Positions 1-12,410 of a stretch of DNA of 64,000 nt are shown in pieces. Position 1 is the first letter of the stretch; each line of letters opens with the position of its first letter. Under the pieces are notes generated by a model. It searched no databases. It saw only the letters and a list, made by a program, of their open reading frames with translations, and had not been told where the DNA came from. The stretch spans positions 261,365,709 to 261,429,708 of the forward strand of contig OY998175.1 of assembly GCA_963921935.1 (NCBI GenBank), given 5' to 3'. The position numbers and the translations under genes were made by a program. The stretch is from Galeruca laticollis. Taxonomy: Eukaryota; Arthropoda; Insecta; Coleoptera; Chrysomelidae.

Positions 1-296
1 CTTGTTCTAATATTCAATATATCGAAGAAACGAACCGAATGTTATATGCTTTAACTTTCGATTGACTATCCTACTGACTGCGCCACTTAACTTTTAATTA
101 CCTGAAGCAGTGTTTTTAAAAACTGACTTTATCTCTTACTCAAAACTAACACAACAGTTTCAAATACAAGACTAACATTTTTAATATAAACATGAATCTA
201 AATAACCTCGTAACAAACACAAACTAAGCAATTCTACAATAATATAAATACTTAATCAGCACAATATACTGTCCACCTAAGGGCAATGGCGTAGGT

Positions 297-299
<3 letters not shown>

Positions 300-364
<65 letters not shown>
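300..364. repeat. (TA)n microsatellite
   Basis: A run of about 32 TA units. It produces the spurious Tyr-Ile repeat open frames on the minus strand. No recognised element end abuts it on either side. Confidence 0.97.
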
Positions 365-366
<2 letters not shown>

Positions 367-1200
367 TTTGTAGCGCTGTGGCATCCTCCGATATAAACAA
401 TATGTATATAGAACAGCCCCAATGCATAGAGATGACGCACAGAGTGGCTTCCTATTATTTGGGACCTTGATCGATTATTAGTAGGTAGATTTGAATTTCT
501 TTAAGAATCGGTGTGTCCTGTATATTGTATATAGATCGCGTTCAAAGTGACTTCCAGTAATTTTAAATATGTATTTATTTTTCTTTTGAGAGAGGAGAAT
601 GAAACATGTTTTCTAGTAATAGGGTTGTTGACGGTTGGTGCAAATCCATGTGAAGCTATATTTTACACATAAAAGATAGTTTTTAGAAAGCTAAAATATC
701 ATTCTAAAAAACTTATTATTCGTTTTAAATTAAACTTATTTCTCATAACCCAGTTATTAATATGAACTATTTTTCTTGATAATTTGTTGGAACAACAATA
801 ATATTTTACGATTTGTATCACAATGGAGACTGGATCCAACAAAAGAAATTGCTGTAGCTTACCGAAGATTGATTCTATAATGGTGCGTACATTGACATAC
901 TTTATTACAAATGAGAGACACATTACTCATTTTATATATTCTTTCATCATATTTAGAGCTACTTAACATCTATATCAACGAAATAAAACTTGGAATCAGC
1001 TCTGTAAACAAACAAACTACTAATAAATAATTGACTTTTTATAGTTACCACAGCCAAAAGTATCTAAAATTATTTCAATTGGTATTTGTAGTTTATCAGA
1101 GATTATAACTTACATTAATGTTAATGAAAAAGACTCTCCATCTCAAATATATTATGCAAGGAAATAGCAGTAAGTTAAACGCAAAATACGTACTACAGCA
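365..1200. other. Unassigned A+T-rich DNA
   Basis: No coding sequence, RNA gene or mobile-element motif was recognised. Open frames here are short and have no family motif. Confidence 0.6.
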
Positions 1201-1214
1201 TATATTATTACAAG

Positions 1215-1262
1215 TTACAGGGGCAACTAGTTTCGGCACACTGAGCTATCATCAGGGCTTAA
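1215..1262 (-). ncRNA. Hammerhead-ribozyme-like remnant of a PLE end
   Basis: On the minus strand, CTGATGA (1255-1249) is followed after 14 bases by GAAA (1234-1231). A self-complementary AACTAGTT then precedes GCC, where a functional hammerhead has GUC or another UH site. This is the order of the type I hammerhead core. Stem II is weak (AGC against GCC) and stem I is not evident, so it is probably a dead copy. Hammerheads of this shape sit in the terminal repeats of Penelope-like elements and in metazoan retrozymes; that link is inference here. Confidence 0.45.
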
Positions 1263-1269
1263 ATGTATA

Positions 1270-4200
1270 TATCATTCACATGAAAAGTATTATGAAAGGA
1301 AAGTAGTCACATGCCCGTGGCATCCAGCAGAATCCAAGATTTGTCAGTTGGTAATATGGAAAACATATTGTAAGAAAATTTTATGAAAATCAGGAAAATC
1401 TACATATATATGCAAACGTCAAACAAAATTAAAATTAGATAACGTTAAGAGAATCAATTGAAATTGAATTATAGTATAATTAAAAGAAAAAGAAAGAAAA
1501 TATGGACTTCGTCTTTCGGCAAAAACCGTCTGAAGCAAGAAGTCCAGAAATGGAATAGACGGATTAGGAAAATTAGCAATAGGAAGAACCGAATGCGGAC
1601 TAACGAAAAACAACTTTTGCGCTCTGTTACTCCGCATGATAGTAATTATATTCTCAGAATTCATATTTCAATACTCATAATTCACACCATTTGTATATTT
1701 ATAGTCGTAGGAAAAATAGAGTGCATAACTCGTTAGAAATTGTATCTCCTGCACTCGTCCGGAATATGTCACTTTCCACACTTCTTATACAATGCTATTC
1801 AAATTCGAGTCTATGCATTGGGATCATGGTAACGGTAAGAGATATAGGGATAGTTAAATGGGGGCAAAGTTGTGTATTTCAGAGGTCATTTATTTGATTC
1901 AAGACAATCTAGCTTCTTTAATTCTGGGGTTATACCGGAAAAATTGAAAATTTTGAAATTCTTCTTTTGCCTACATTTTTTTATTTTGCGAGGATTTTCC
2001 AAAACTTTGCCATAACAACTTTTTGTATATTGAACTATGACCAGAACGATTTTAACCTCTTTTAATATTCCATAACAGCTGTAATTGGAAAATATCAGTG
2101 AGTAAGAAGTGGATCAATGCCAAGTTGATCATACAACAAGATCTTGTTTATTTATTGTAGATTTGAAATTTTACCGGTAACAGTTCAATATTTCCAAAAC
2201 AGTCTGTAGTTCAGATGTAAATACTACGCCGATATGAAACATGACTCTTGGCATTTGAATCAATGCAATTAAAAATATAGATTCGTATTTGAAAATAAAA
2301 ACTTGAGGGTGGCACAATTTTAACGATACTTTGTATATAATTTTTTTTCAAATAGAGCATGCTGCAAAATTTTTTAGTTCGAATACAAAAGCTTTTCAAT
2401 CTGTAACCTACAGAATAATCCACGTTATACATCCAAAGAGATTATTTTTTACTTTCTAGCGCATTTGAATAAATGTCATTGAAGTTTTTTTATGATTTTA
2501 TTTTATGCTTTTAGTCGCCACGTTAGTCTATGCATTTCTGATACAGCTTCATTATTATAAGGTAATTTTTCCGTGAGTTCTGAGCTATTATGATTAACTG
2601 GTTTGCCATCGTGCAGCCACGATATTGAATTTTGAAAATCTCCGGCTAAATTCGTAACCTCAACCTACAATTTGACAATAATCACAAATCTAGTCCGCCC
2701 GTTTGGAGCCGCCATGTTGAATTTATGAATTTTGACATAAAGATTAATATTTCAGGTATTCAAACATCTGACTATAATTTAGGGTTCAAATGGATATTCA
2801 ATGAAGTTTTTTTTTCAAATAGAATAACCTAAATATTTTTTAATATTTGGATTCTTGAAAACTTGAAACATATATCGTACTTCATATTCTATCTTCAGCT
2901 ATGACGGTTCCAAGACATGTCAAATGAGTCGCCCATTTTATCAGTTTGAGATAAAATGAACTATTATACCAGAAATCCTGAATATATTGCATGGTAATTT
3001 CGGCGACCTTGTATGTTCCAGTACTAAAAGCATTCCTTCCGATTCTAATGCTGTAAAATTGTATATTCAGATGCTGATTTTGAAAATAACTGAAGTACCA
3101 TATCCAGAAAATTTCTGCGTTATAAATTATTCTCATGCAGCCATTAATTCTCATCATCATATTAATCAAAATCCCAACATTTAAAATGTCATCATGATAC
3201 CTCTGAAAATCGGAACTTTAGACCCAGAACACTCTGGAAGATTTTGAATATGGGGTTCAATAGTTGGCTTCCACTTGAAATAAATATTTGACGTCATCAA
3301 TATCTGACTGTCAGATTTAACACCACCTTTTGTAGAATCGGGAGGAATGTTATTGTTCTAATCATACTTACATACGTATGGAATGACATTGAAAAATAAT
3401 ATCGGACTTCTCGCACACACTTTCACTTTTTGTTAGAAAGGATAAAATGTACTACTTAAACATCGTCAAAGATAAGTCAAGGATATGATAAATGTTTAAC
3501 ATACTTTTTCTTAGAATCCAAATTTAAAAAACGAAGCTCGTTGAGTTTAATTTCGTTGGCAAACTATACATAAACCGAAAACATGTTTAATTGGAATATG
3601 TACTGTTTATTTTTTGTACGAACATTTGTATAAGTTTCATAAAATATTTTTTTATGTCTATTCCATCTGAAACGCACAATAGAAAGAGATTTAATTATGA
3701 TACTGATCTGAAAACTTGTACTCAGTCAGGTGAATTCAAGGCTTTTTTTTTAAATTTTGTGTTCACACTTTTCTTTTTGAAATCCTGTTTCAAATTTTTT
3801 CTTTTCACGGGTTTCGAGTTATTCGAAAGTATGAAGAAAAATCTTTATCAAACTCACACGGCTCAATGGAGCATATAAAGGAAAGTTGATTTCAATCGCC
3901 CTATTTTGAGCTCTAGTTCACTCTGTAGGATTAATTGTATGTTGGTCTGGGCCACCCTGTATACAGACATCACACCAGTAAAACCATAAGCACATGTTTA
4001 AGTTTTGCATTTATCAGACTCCCTATATATTGGAACATAGCTTTCATTTTTGCTCTGCACTGTTAGGAACCGGTGGTGTAGTAATGAACAGACCAAACCG
4101 CTATGATGTTGAGAAAAAAACTCTAGTGTAAACATAGCTTTTATTGCCCTCTACAACTTTTGTTTAAGACATTTTTTGCCTTAGATCAAATAAGGATGCA

Positions 4201-5058
4201 GTTATCGTCCATACAATTATCATTGATACACCCTGTATATGCCAGAGAGAGTTTCAACGTCTCCTCGAAATTTTTGTGAAATTCAATATTATAGGTCAAC
4301 TACTAAAAATCCACCTAGTAATCTGATTGCATTTAGGTTTTCGGAATTTTCACAAAAAAAACTACTTCTGCTATAGTGAACTAGAAAAATATCCCCATTC
4401 GAAAATTAACCTGAAAATAGTAGTAATTTTACTTCATCTTGTGGTTTACGTTGGAAAATTCAATTAGTTTTCACCAGCATTATTCATTTTTATTGCCAGT
4501 AGTTTTTTATTTTGCCTCAAAATCAAATTTAAGTGAATTGTAGAACGAAAATATTTTTTTTCTATTAATAACGGTAGATATTCTGCAATAACTAGCATCC
4601 TCCGCTCTGTCAACAATGGTATCAATAAATTAAAACAGATGTAAATCATCACATTCAATGTTAAACGCTTTCTTTAACCAAAAGTGAGATCGGCAACACT
4701 GCCAGGATGCCACTATGCAAGAAAAATACATATACAGACGCCAAACCGTTCTTCGTTCTTCGATATGTATACTGACGGATGCCAGATGCGTGCGTCAGAT
4801 GTATAATAAATATTTAAGTGTGCTACTATAACGTCGCGTACGGAGAATCTGTGAACCTTGGTGTATAGGTTTATACAAAAAACGACCAAAGTGACGTCCT
4901 GCTGATTTCATCAGCAATAGATTCCCAAGCATTCACTGAACCGTTTGCGATATTTTGGAGCTCGATGCACTGTGACGTCCGTATATCGGATGTCATAGTG
5001 CCGCGGACGCCACAGCTACCGCGATTTTAACATGGGCGGATGCCACTTCACGCCGTGA
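1270..5058. other. Unassigned DNA without recognisable genes
   Basis: A+T-rich sequence with only short open frames. I recognise no protein family. The stretch from about 4,680 to 5,058 is clearly richer in G+C and CpG than its surroundings and repeats the word GATGCCACT near both ends. Several short words such as CACCCTGTATA recur here and in the LTRs of element B2, but these are too short to define an element. Confidence 0.5.

Positions 5059-5061
<3 letters not shown>

Positions 5062-5128
<67 letters not shown>
5062..5128. repeat. (TA)n microsatellite at left border of element B1
   Basis: About 33 TA units that run directly into the 5' LTR of element B1. The first bases expected from the 3' LTR copy (TGT) are missing, and TA units stand in their place. 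Confidence 0.97.
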
Positions 5129-5131
<3 letters not shown>

Positions 5132-6084
5132 CATAGAGAGAAACTTGCAACACTCTGTATACTAAATTATGGAATAAAAGCCTACACACTGTAAGCAAGT
5201 ACAAAATTTTAGAATTTGTATTTTTTCAAAAAAATCGTTTGAAATGGAGACAATCTGTACCATTCACTATTAAATAGAGAAAGTAGACAAGAGTCAAGCT
5301 GTAGAATTGTGGAGGAACATTTTAAATACGCTTCATAAATACATATGTGAAATAAAATAACATGATTTTAATATTTGAGAGTGAGAATTTTTGAACGTTG
5401 TTCCATATAAATAATAACAATCCATTTTTCTAATTGTAAAAGTAAAATAATATTATGATTTGTCTTAAAAAAGTAAATATTAGATATTGAAAGAAGTTTT
5501 CTGATAAGATTATGTAATTATTTAATATATGCCAAGGTAGGAAGTCAAATAATAACATTAATTTTAAAGAGCATGACATTTGTGAAATGAATTGTTATTC
5601 CGTATAGATATTATTGAAATTAAGAACTGTCATTTATAAATATTTTGGAATACAATTTAAAGGGAATAATATATGGGTTTTAATCATTTAAAAACTTAAA
5701 ACAGAATGTTTTAAAAGGATAGATGGACGATCTACAACTTAAAGTGAAACTTTTCAATAAGAATTTTTATAGCCAATTTTGATTGGTGGAACACATTTAA
5801 AATATTCTAATCAGCGACAAGCAGATTAATAATAAGAAAAATTAATAGAAACAAGTTGTTTATAATGGACACTATTCACTAGGTAGTTTTCTTTTTGGTA
5901 GCAGTGAATGGATAAGAAGCAAAATTTTTGAGAAAAATTATTCAAATTTTTTTGAGAAACAACAGTTTGGAATGGTAATTAGAGAAAGAAATACATTATC
6001 CTTAAAAGCAACTCAGTAATCTAATTAATGAAGTAGATAAATATATTTTAACAAGAAAATTGGTAAATATAATAGAGTACTAAC

Positions 6085-6440
6085 CATAAAATTTATCAAT
6101 ATAACCAAGTAAAATGTTGTATTGTGGAAATGGTGTCTCCACAATACTTTTCAGAAAGCACTGGATTATGGGATTCATCTAAAATGTATTGATATGGACG
6201 AAATATAGCATCAATTCTTGATATTATCCAACCTGGACCAATTGTATGGTTTTCCAAGAGGTAACCTAAAATAAAATAAAAAAAAAATCAATCATTGAAG
6301 TGTACTAGAACAATACAGTGAACAGGTATTTAAAACAATTTTATTTATATATATGAAAAGGTTAAACAAACTTACCGGTTTTGTGCCAAGAATTGAACTT
6401 TGATATTACATAGACGCTCATCAGCATTGTTTTTCGCCAT
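6085..6440 (-). other. Antisense two-exon structure inside the B1 LTR
   Basis: Read on the minus strand, an ATG at 6440 opens 65 bases ending at a perfect donor GTAAGT (6375-6370). A T-rich tract and acceptor AG at 6267-6266 follow after a 110-bp gap. The second segment (6265-6085) ends at another donor-like GTTAGT (6084-6079). The same layout occurs at 11635-11282 in the 3' LTR and, with diverged sequence, at 23940-23586 in the LTR of B2 (gap 109 bp, second segment 183 against 181 bp). The B1 reading from the ATG would stop after about 39 codons. Expression and function are unknown. Confidence 0.45.
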
Positions 6441-7066
6441 TTTCTGTCATAGACGTTTTATAACGGAAATCGTATTTTCAAATTTGTATAAAATGTTGCC
6501 TATTTTGTAATCGCACATTGAAATAATATTTCACCTGAGTGTATGGTTTGTTTGAATGAATGATCATCCTAGATAGTTGGTTTTCACAAGTTTTTTTTGT
6601 AAAAGAATGATGTATTTGTTTCCACATTATTGAATAACGTTTTTCCCTTTAAAAAACATTTTGAAATTATATTGTTGAGACATTTCATTTCTTGGTGATT
6701 GCTCCATCTATGTTCAACAGTTAGCAGTATTGACCTGACGTCTGTGAATCGTGGAGAGGTTCGAAATTGAGCAGACAGGACCGTCTCTAGAATTTATTTA
6801 GAAATAATAAAAGCAATATATTTTTTGATTAACAAAATTTCTTTATTAAAATGTAAGTATTTTATTTAACTTTGGCGCTCATATTTGAAATTAAATTTTT
6901 TTTTAACATTTGAACCCTACTTTGAGATTGTGGAGTCTTTCATGCAAAGGGTATAATTACTCTACAAACTATTTTGGAAATTCTATAATATACCGGGCAA
7001 ACAAGAACTAAACAATAATAATAACATTTTAAATATTCTCTCATACCAATTCTATCCACAATAAAA

Positions 7067-7085
7067 TGTCGGCCCAACGTAGGGC
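7067..7085 (+). other. Internal primer-binding-site-like word in U5 of B1
   Basis: TGTCGGCCCAACGTAGGGC lies 83 bp upstream of the real site at 7150 and closely resembles it. It is inside the LTR, since it recurs in the 3' LTR at about 12,223-12,241. The LTR may have extended across an old primer site. Confidence 0.6.
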
Positions 7086-7149
7086 AAATTGGAGAAAATA
7101 TATTTATCTTAAAACATCAAAATTACACACCTAACAAATCACAATAATA

Positions 7150-7168
7150 TGGCACCCCAACGTGGGGC
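7150..7168 (+). promoter_or_regulatory. Primer binding site of B1 (tRNA-Lys type)
   Basis: TGGCACCCCAACGTGGGGC immediately follows the 5' LTR. From memory the tRNA-Lys-type site begins TGGCGCCCAACGTGGGGC, so the match is close, with one substitution and one extra base. Confidence 0.8.
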
Positions 7169-7218
7169 AAAATAGAAATTTTGTAAATAATAATAAAAAA
7201 CGATAGAAAGAGAAATTT

Positions 7219-9111
7219 TTGACTGTATTAAAAGGATTTAAATACATAAAATGGAAAGGAAAATACATAAAGAGACGGAAAGCAAGTAGGAGAGTTGAAA
7301 GTAGGTCTGATGAAGAAAGGGAAGAAAGGAGTAATGGTAGAGGAGATTTCCAGGTGCAATATTTGGAACAAGGGGAACATAATCAGGAAAATTATGAAGA
7401 GACAGAGGGGAGAGAACATTCAGAGGAAGATATTGCAGAACAAGAACAGGAAGAAGAAGTACCTTCGTCATAAGAAGCAGGACAGGAGGACAAACAAGAA
7501 TCAAAGGAAATAGAGGAAATATATGTAATAAGCATGTTTAAAATGATGATGGGAAAGATGGACCAAAATAGAGAAGAAATGAATAGAAAAATGGATAAAC
7601 AAGATAGAAAAATGGATAAACAAAATGAGAATATGAATTGCATGCGGGGAGACATGGAAGAAATGAATATAAAAATGAATCAGAATAAGGAAGAATTGAA
7701 ACAAGAAATGAATATTAAGATGGACCAGAACAAAGAAGAAATAAAACAAACTAAGGACCTAATAATAAAACTAATGGAAGAAAAATTGGGACATGTTGAG
7801 AAGATATTGGAAAAATCAAACACAAACATGGAAAATGAAATAGAATCCACTAAACAAGAAATAAGAGGAAAGGAGATTGAAAAAACCACGGAAATAGACA
7901 ATTCACAGATCAACAGAATCAAGGAAATAGAGGAAAAAGAAGAGGATTTCAAAGGAGAGATTCAAATGGATGTAAAGATACAAAATAATAATATAAATAG
8001 AAATGATGATACTATAGAACAAAAATTGAGTAATAAAATGGAAATTGACGAAGTGAAAATACGAAGTGTGATGGAGTTTAAAAAAGTTGAGAAGGAAACA
8101 GAAGAAATACAATTTATTAAAATACAAAGACAAATAAATGAGGAGATGATAAATAGCAATTTACAGAATCTAGGAAGTGCGGAAGTCATGAAAATTTATG
8201 AAAAAGAGATTTATTGGAAAATAAAAGACCCAGATGTTAATATATTGAAACGAACAGTAACATATGGTAAAGGAAATAATAATAATAGGGGGATACAACT
8301 TAATTGGGAGTTAGAGGAAATAAATAAGATATTACAAGAGACCAAGGAAAGAATAGAAGAAACTATAAGATAGAATATAGAAACAATAATTTATGCAGAA
8401 AATTTCGAAATGAGAGTAAAACTTGGCAGACATATAAAGGTGATAAATCCAAAAATTTTTAATAGGACGATCAAAAATGGAATAATAGGAAGTGAGAGTA
8501 TTATGGGAACTGAAAAATAAAAAGAAGGAAGAATAATATGAAGGAATTGGAAACGCAAATTTTGATGAATTTATTGGGAGAAATTGATGAGGTAGGGGAT
8601 AAAAAAATAAAAAAAGACTTAGTGGAACATTTAAAGAAATTCAGGATACAAGAGAATCAAACAATAAGAGAAGAGGATAAAACAAAATTTGGGAAAAGAA
8701 AATAAAATTGAATAATAAGGCGGTATTATAGGACCGGTATCTAGAAGACGAATAAGGAATTGTAAAAGGTCAAGAAGGTATATAAAAACAACATGTAAAT
8801 AAAAAGTTTAAAATTAACAACTAATGTTAAACATGACACATATGTAAATATAATTTTGTACATAGATAGAAATTATGATATGTAAAAATATAATTATGAA
8901 ATACAGAAATAAGTACATTAACAGATATAATAACAAGGAATATTATGACAAAAACAACAATTATAATAACAATTCAGGAAATAACAATATTTATAATAAG
9001 AACGATAGCAACCAAAACAACTATAACAGAAAGTTTAAATATAATAACAACAAAAATAACAATTACAGAGAACAGTATTCAAAGGAGAGAAAAGAGAGTG
9101 ATAACATATGA
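7219..9111 (+). pseudogene. B1 gag remnant
   Basis: Broken gag in at least three pieces. 7219-7473 encodes a charged leader (shared word GDFQVQYLEQG with B2). 7534-8373 encodes a 279-residue Lys/Glu-rich coiled coil with repeated MDQNKEE-like heptads. 8875-9111 encodes the Asn-rich tail. Between 8,400 and 8,870 the capsid-like core is mostly lost; only a short stretch resembling the HPKVF part of B2 can be followed. Relative to B2, stops and frame changes separate the pieces. Gag would assemble the cytoplasmic particle; this copy cannot encode a full one. Confidence 0.75.
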
Positions 9112-9898
9112 ACATCCAATAGGGAATACATTAAATTTGGGATTATTAAAAATTAAAGGAAAATGAAATGGGAAACAAGTCAAAATATTAATAGATACAG
9201 GTTCGGAAGCGTCCATAATAAAAACAAAATTAATATAAGAAAATATTAAAAATTATGAAAATAAGCTAATCGAAATACCGAAAACTACACTAATAGGAGC
9301 AAATGGAAAGAAATTGTGTGAAGTTAGCAGATCTATAATACGAAGTATTGAATTAATGGATGGGAAAGAAGTTGAGATGCAATTATTGCTAGTGGATAAT
9401 TTAGAAACCGACATAGTTATAGGGATAGATGAATTGACGAAGTATGAAACAAGAATGGATTTCGAAAAGATGGAGATAGAATTAAATGGTAATAGGATTG
9501 AATTTGAGGAAGAAAATATGGAAGAATTGGTAATTGAAGAGGATAATAAGAAGTTATGGAATATGGAAAGGAATGGAAATATGGAAGTATTGGCAATTGA
9601 AGAGGATAATAGGAAGTTATGGAATATAAAAAGGAGTGGAAATATGGAAGAATTGGAAATTGAAGAGGATAATAGGAAGTTATGGAATATAGAGAGGAAT
9701 GAAATTATGGAGAAGTGAAGAATTTGATAATGAAGTATGAAGGATTGAATAAAAAGGAGATGAGAATGGCAAATAATTATGTTCATAAGATAGAAGTTAG
9801 AGGAATAGAAAATTTCAGAATAAGAACATATCCCATACCTTATAAATATAGGAAAGAATTTGATTCAGAGATACAAAATATGTTAAAGACAGTATTAT
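9100..9898 (+). pseudogene. B1 protease and start of RT, broken
   Basis: The retropepsin signature ILIDTGSEAS is readable near 9,186-9,220, but a stop follows within about 15 codons (in the AATATAAGAA word near 9,235). The open stretch 9314-9718 resumes the protease C-terminal half (VIGIDELTKYE), then the 21-residue linker repeats. 9715-9900 holds the RT lead-in (TYPIPYKYRKE) and ends before the catalytic palm. Beyond it, to 10,320, only degraded RT words shared with B2 remain. It cannot encode an active enzyme. Confidence 0.75.
9518..9706 (+). repeat. 63-bp coding tandem repeat (21 residues x 3)
   Basis: Three head-to-tail units start at 9518, 9581 and 9644. Each encodes MEEL, an acidic IEEDN box, KLWN and a basic end. 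The unit lies between protease and RT. B2 has two full units and a partial third at 27412-27560; A and C show no such repeat. Confidence 0.9.
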
Positions 9899-10321
9899 AG
9901 ACAGATGTAACACAAGAAATGTAAATCAATAAACCATACCAAAATAAGAGGCTTCGAAAAATGTATAAGTCATATTTGGACGTACAACGAACACTAAAGA
10001 ATTTTTCACAACGGGATTTATAACATGATTTTGTAACTAATTCCTTTGGATGAAACTTGTAAATGAAACGTGTACCTGAAAATAAAATGAGAATTTGTAT
10101 ACATATTTAATTATGGTATTGTAAATAGATTAAAATCTATTTGAAGAGGATACTGCAACACAGGATTCCAGAATCATCTTTGTAACAGCGACCTGAAATA
10201 AAAAAGGAATGTATTATTAGTAAAATTGAAAGACAATGTTAGAATATATTATTTGAAGTAAAATTTGCGTTCATAAAATTTTTCCTAATATAAAAATTTG
10301 ATAAACGCAAAACTTGGGGGA

Positions 10322-12296
10322 TGTTAACATAAAGAGAAACCTGCAATACTCTGTATACTAAATTATGGAATAAAAGACTACACACTGTGAGCAAGTACAA
10401 AATTTTAGAATTTCAATTTTTTTAAGAAAATCGTTTGAAATGGAGACAATCTGTACCATTCACTATTAAATAGAGAAAGTAGACAAGAGTCAAGCTGTAG
10501 AATTGTGGAGGAAATTTTAAATACGCTTTATAAAAACATATGTGAAATAAAATAACATGATTTTAATATTTGAGAGAGAGAATTTTCGAACGTTGTTCCA
10601 TATAAATAATAACAATCCATTTTTCTCATTGTAAAAGTAAAATAATATTATGATTTGTCTTAAAAAAGTAAATATTAGATATTGAGAGAAGTTTTCTCAT
10701 AAGATTATGTAATTATTTGATATATGTCAAGGTAGGAAGTCAAATAATAACATTAATTTTATAGAGCATGACATTTGTGGAATGAATTGTCATTCCGTAT
10801 AGATATTATTGAAATTAAGAACTGTCATTTATAAATATTTTGGAATACAATTTAAAGGGAGTAATATATGGGTTTCAATCATTCAAAAACTTAAAACAGG
10901 ATGTTTTAAAAGGATAGATGGACGATCTACAACTTGAAGTGAAACTTTTCAATAAGAATTTTTATAGCCAATTTTGATTGGTGGAACACATTTAAAATAT
11001 TCTAATAAGCGACAAGCTGATTAATAATAAAAAAAATTTAAATAGAAACAAGTTGTTGATAATGGACACTATTCACTAGGTAGTTTTCTTTTTGGTAGCA
11101 GTGAATGGATAAGAAGCAAAATTTTTGAGAAAAATTATTTAAACTTTTTTAAGGAACAACAGTTTGGAATGGTAATTAGAGAAAGAAATACATTATCCTT
11201 AAAAGCAACTCAGTAATGTAATTAATCAAGTAGATAAAAATATTTTAACAAGAAAATTGGTAAATATAATAGAGTACTAACCATAAAATTTATCCATATA
11301 ACCAAGTAAAATGTTGTATTGTGAAAATGGTGTCTCCACAATACTTTTCAGAAAGCATTGGATTATGGGATTCATCTAAAATGTATTGATATGGACGAAA
11401 TATAGCATCAATTCTTGATATTATCCAACCTGGACAAATTGTATGATTTTCCAAGAGGTAACCTAAAATAAAATAAAAAAAATCAATCATTGAAGTGTAC
11501 TACAACAATACAGTGAACAGGTATTTGAAACTATTTTATTTATATATGAAAAAAGGTTAAACAAACTTACCGGTTTTGTGCAAAAAATTGAACTTTGATA
11601 TTACATAGACGCTCATCAGCATTGTTTTTCGCCATTTTCTGTCATAGACGTTTTATAACGGAATTCGTATTTTCAAATTTGTATAAAATGTTGCCTATTT
11701 TGTAATCGCACATAGAAATAATATTTCACCTGAGTGTATGGTTTGTTTGAATGAATGATCATCCTAGATAGTTGGTTTTCACAAGTTTTTTTTTGTGAAA
11801 GAATGATGTATTTGTTTCCACCACATTAAATAACGTTTTTCCCTTTGAAAAACATTTGGAAATTATATTGTTGAGACTTTTCATTTCTTGGTGATTGCTC
11901 CATCTATGTTCAACAGTTAGCAGTATTGACCTGACGTCTGTGAATCGTGGAGAGGTTCGAAATTAAGCAGACAGGACCGTACTCTAGAATTTATTTAGAA
12001 ATAATAAAAGCAAGTACATTTTTTGATTAATAAAATTTCTTTATTGAAATGTAAGGATTTTATTTAACTTTGGCGTTCATATTTGATATTAAATTTTTTT
12101 TTAACATTTGAACCCTACTTTGAGATTGTGGAGTCTTTCATGCGAAGGGTATAATTACAAAAACTGAACAATAATAATAACATTTTAAATATTCTCTCAT
12201 ACCAATTCTATCCACAATAAATTTTCGGCCCAACGTAGGGCAAATTAGAGAAAATATATTTATCTTAAAACATTAAAATTACACACCTAACAAATC

Positions 12297-12304
<8 letters not shown>
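10322..12304 (+). repeat. 3' LTR of element B1
   Basis: Starts TGTTAACAT directly after the polypurine tract and repeats 5128-7149. It carries the antisense splice arrangement at 11635-11282 and the internal primer-site-like word at 12,223. Its last bases merge into (TA)n. Confidence 0.9.
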
Positions 12305-12357
<53 letters not shown>

Positions 12358-12360
12358 ATA

Positions 12361-12408
<48 letters not shown>
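12302..12408. repeat. (TA)n tract between B1 and element A
   Basis: About 107 bp of TA units with two small interruptions, exactly between the end of the B1 3' LTR and the TGAGATG start of the element A 5' LTR. Confidence 0.97.

Positions 12409-12410
<2 letters not shown>

Larger units (their letters stand above)
5128..7149 (+). repeat. 5' LTR of element B1
   Basis: Direct repeat of 10322-12304. The outer TGT is lost into the (TA)n tract. The LTR ends just before TGGCACCCCAACGTGGGGC. It is unusually long for an insect Gypsy LTR, carries an antisense splice-site arrangement at 6085-6440, and holds a second primer-site-like word at 7067. Confidence 0.9.
5128..12304 (+). mobile_element. Element B1: non-autonomous Ty3/Gypsy-type LTR retrotransposon
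   Basis: Two direct LTRs of about 2.0 kb (5128-7149 and 10322-12304) flank a 3.2-kb interior. A tRNA-Lys-like primer binding site starts at 7150, and a polypurine tract (CTTGGGGGA) ends at 10321, directly before the TGTTAACAT that opens the 3' LTR. The interior keeps gag and protease remnants in the order of elements A and C, but nearly all of reverse transcriptase, RNase H and integrase are gone. The LTRs differ at several percent of sites in the part I compared by eye, and the 3' LTR lacks about 46 bp near 12,175, so the copy is older than B2. It must have depended on another element for mobility. Confidence 0.9.

Noticed and set aside
224..440. Open frames of 62-67 residues with Tyr-Ile repeats
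   Set aside because: They are translations of the (TA)n microsatellite. The same applies to frames at 5016-5204, 41403-41646 and parts of 30386-30814.
4890..4915. CTGATTTCATCAGC inverted word
   Set aside because: A short palindrome without the CTGANGA and GAAA order, so not a hammerhead.
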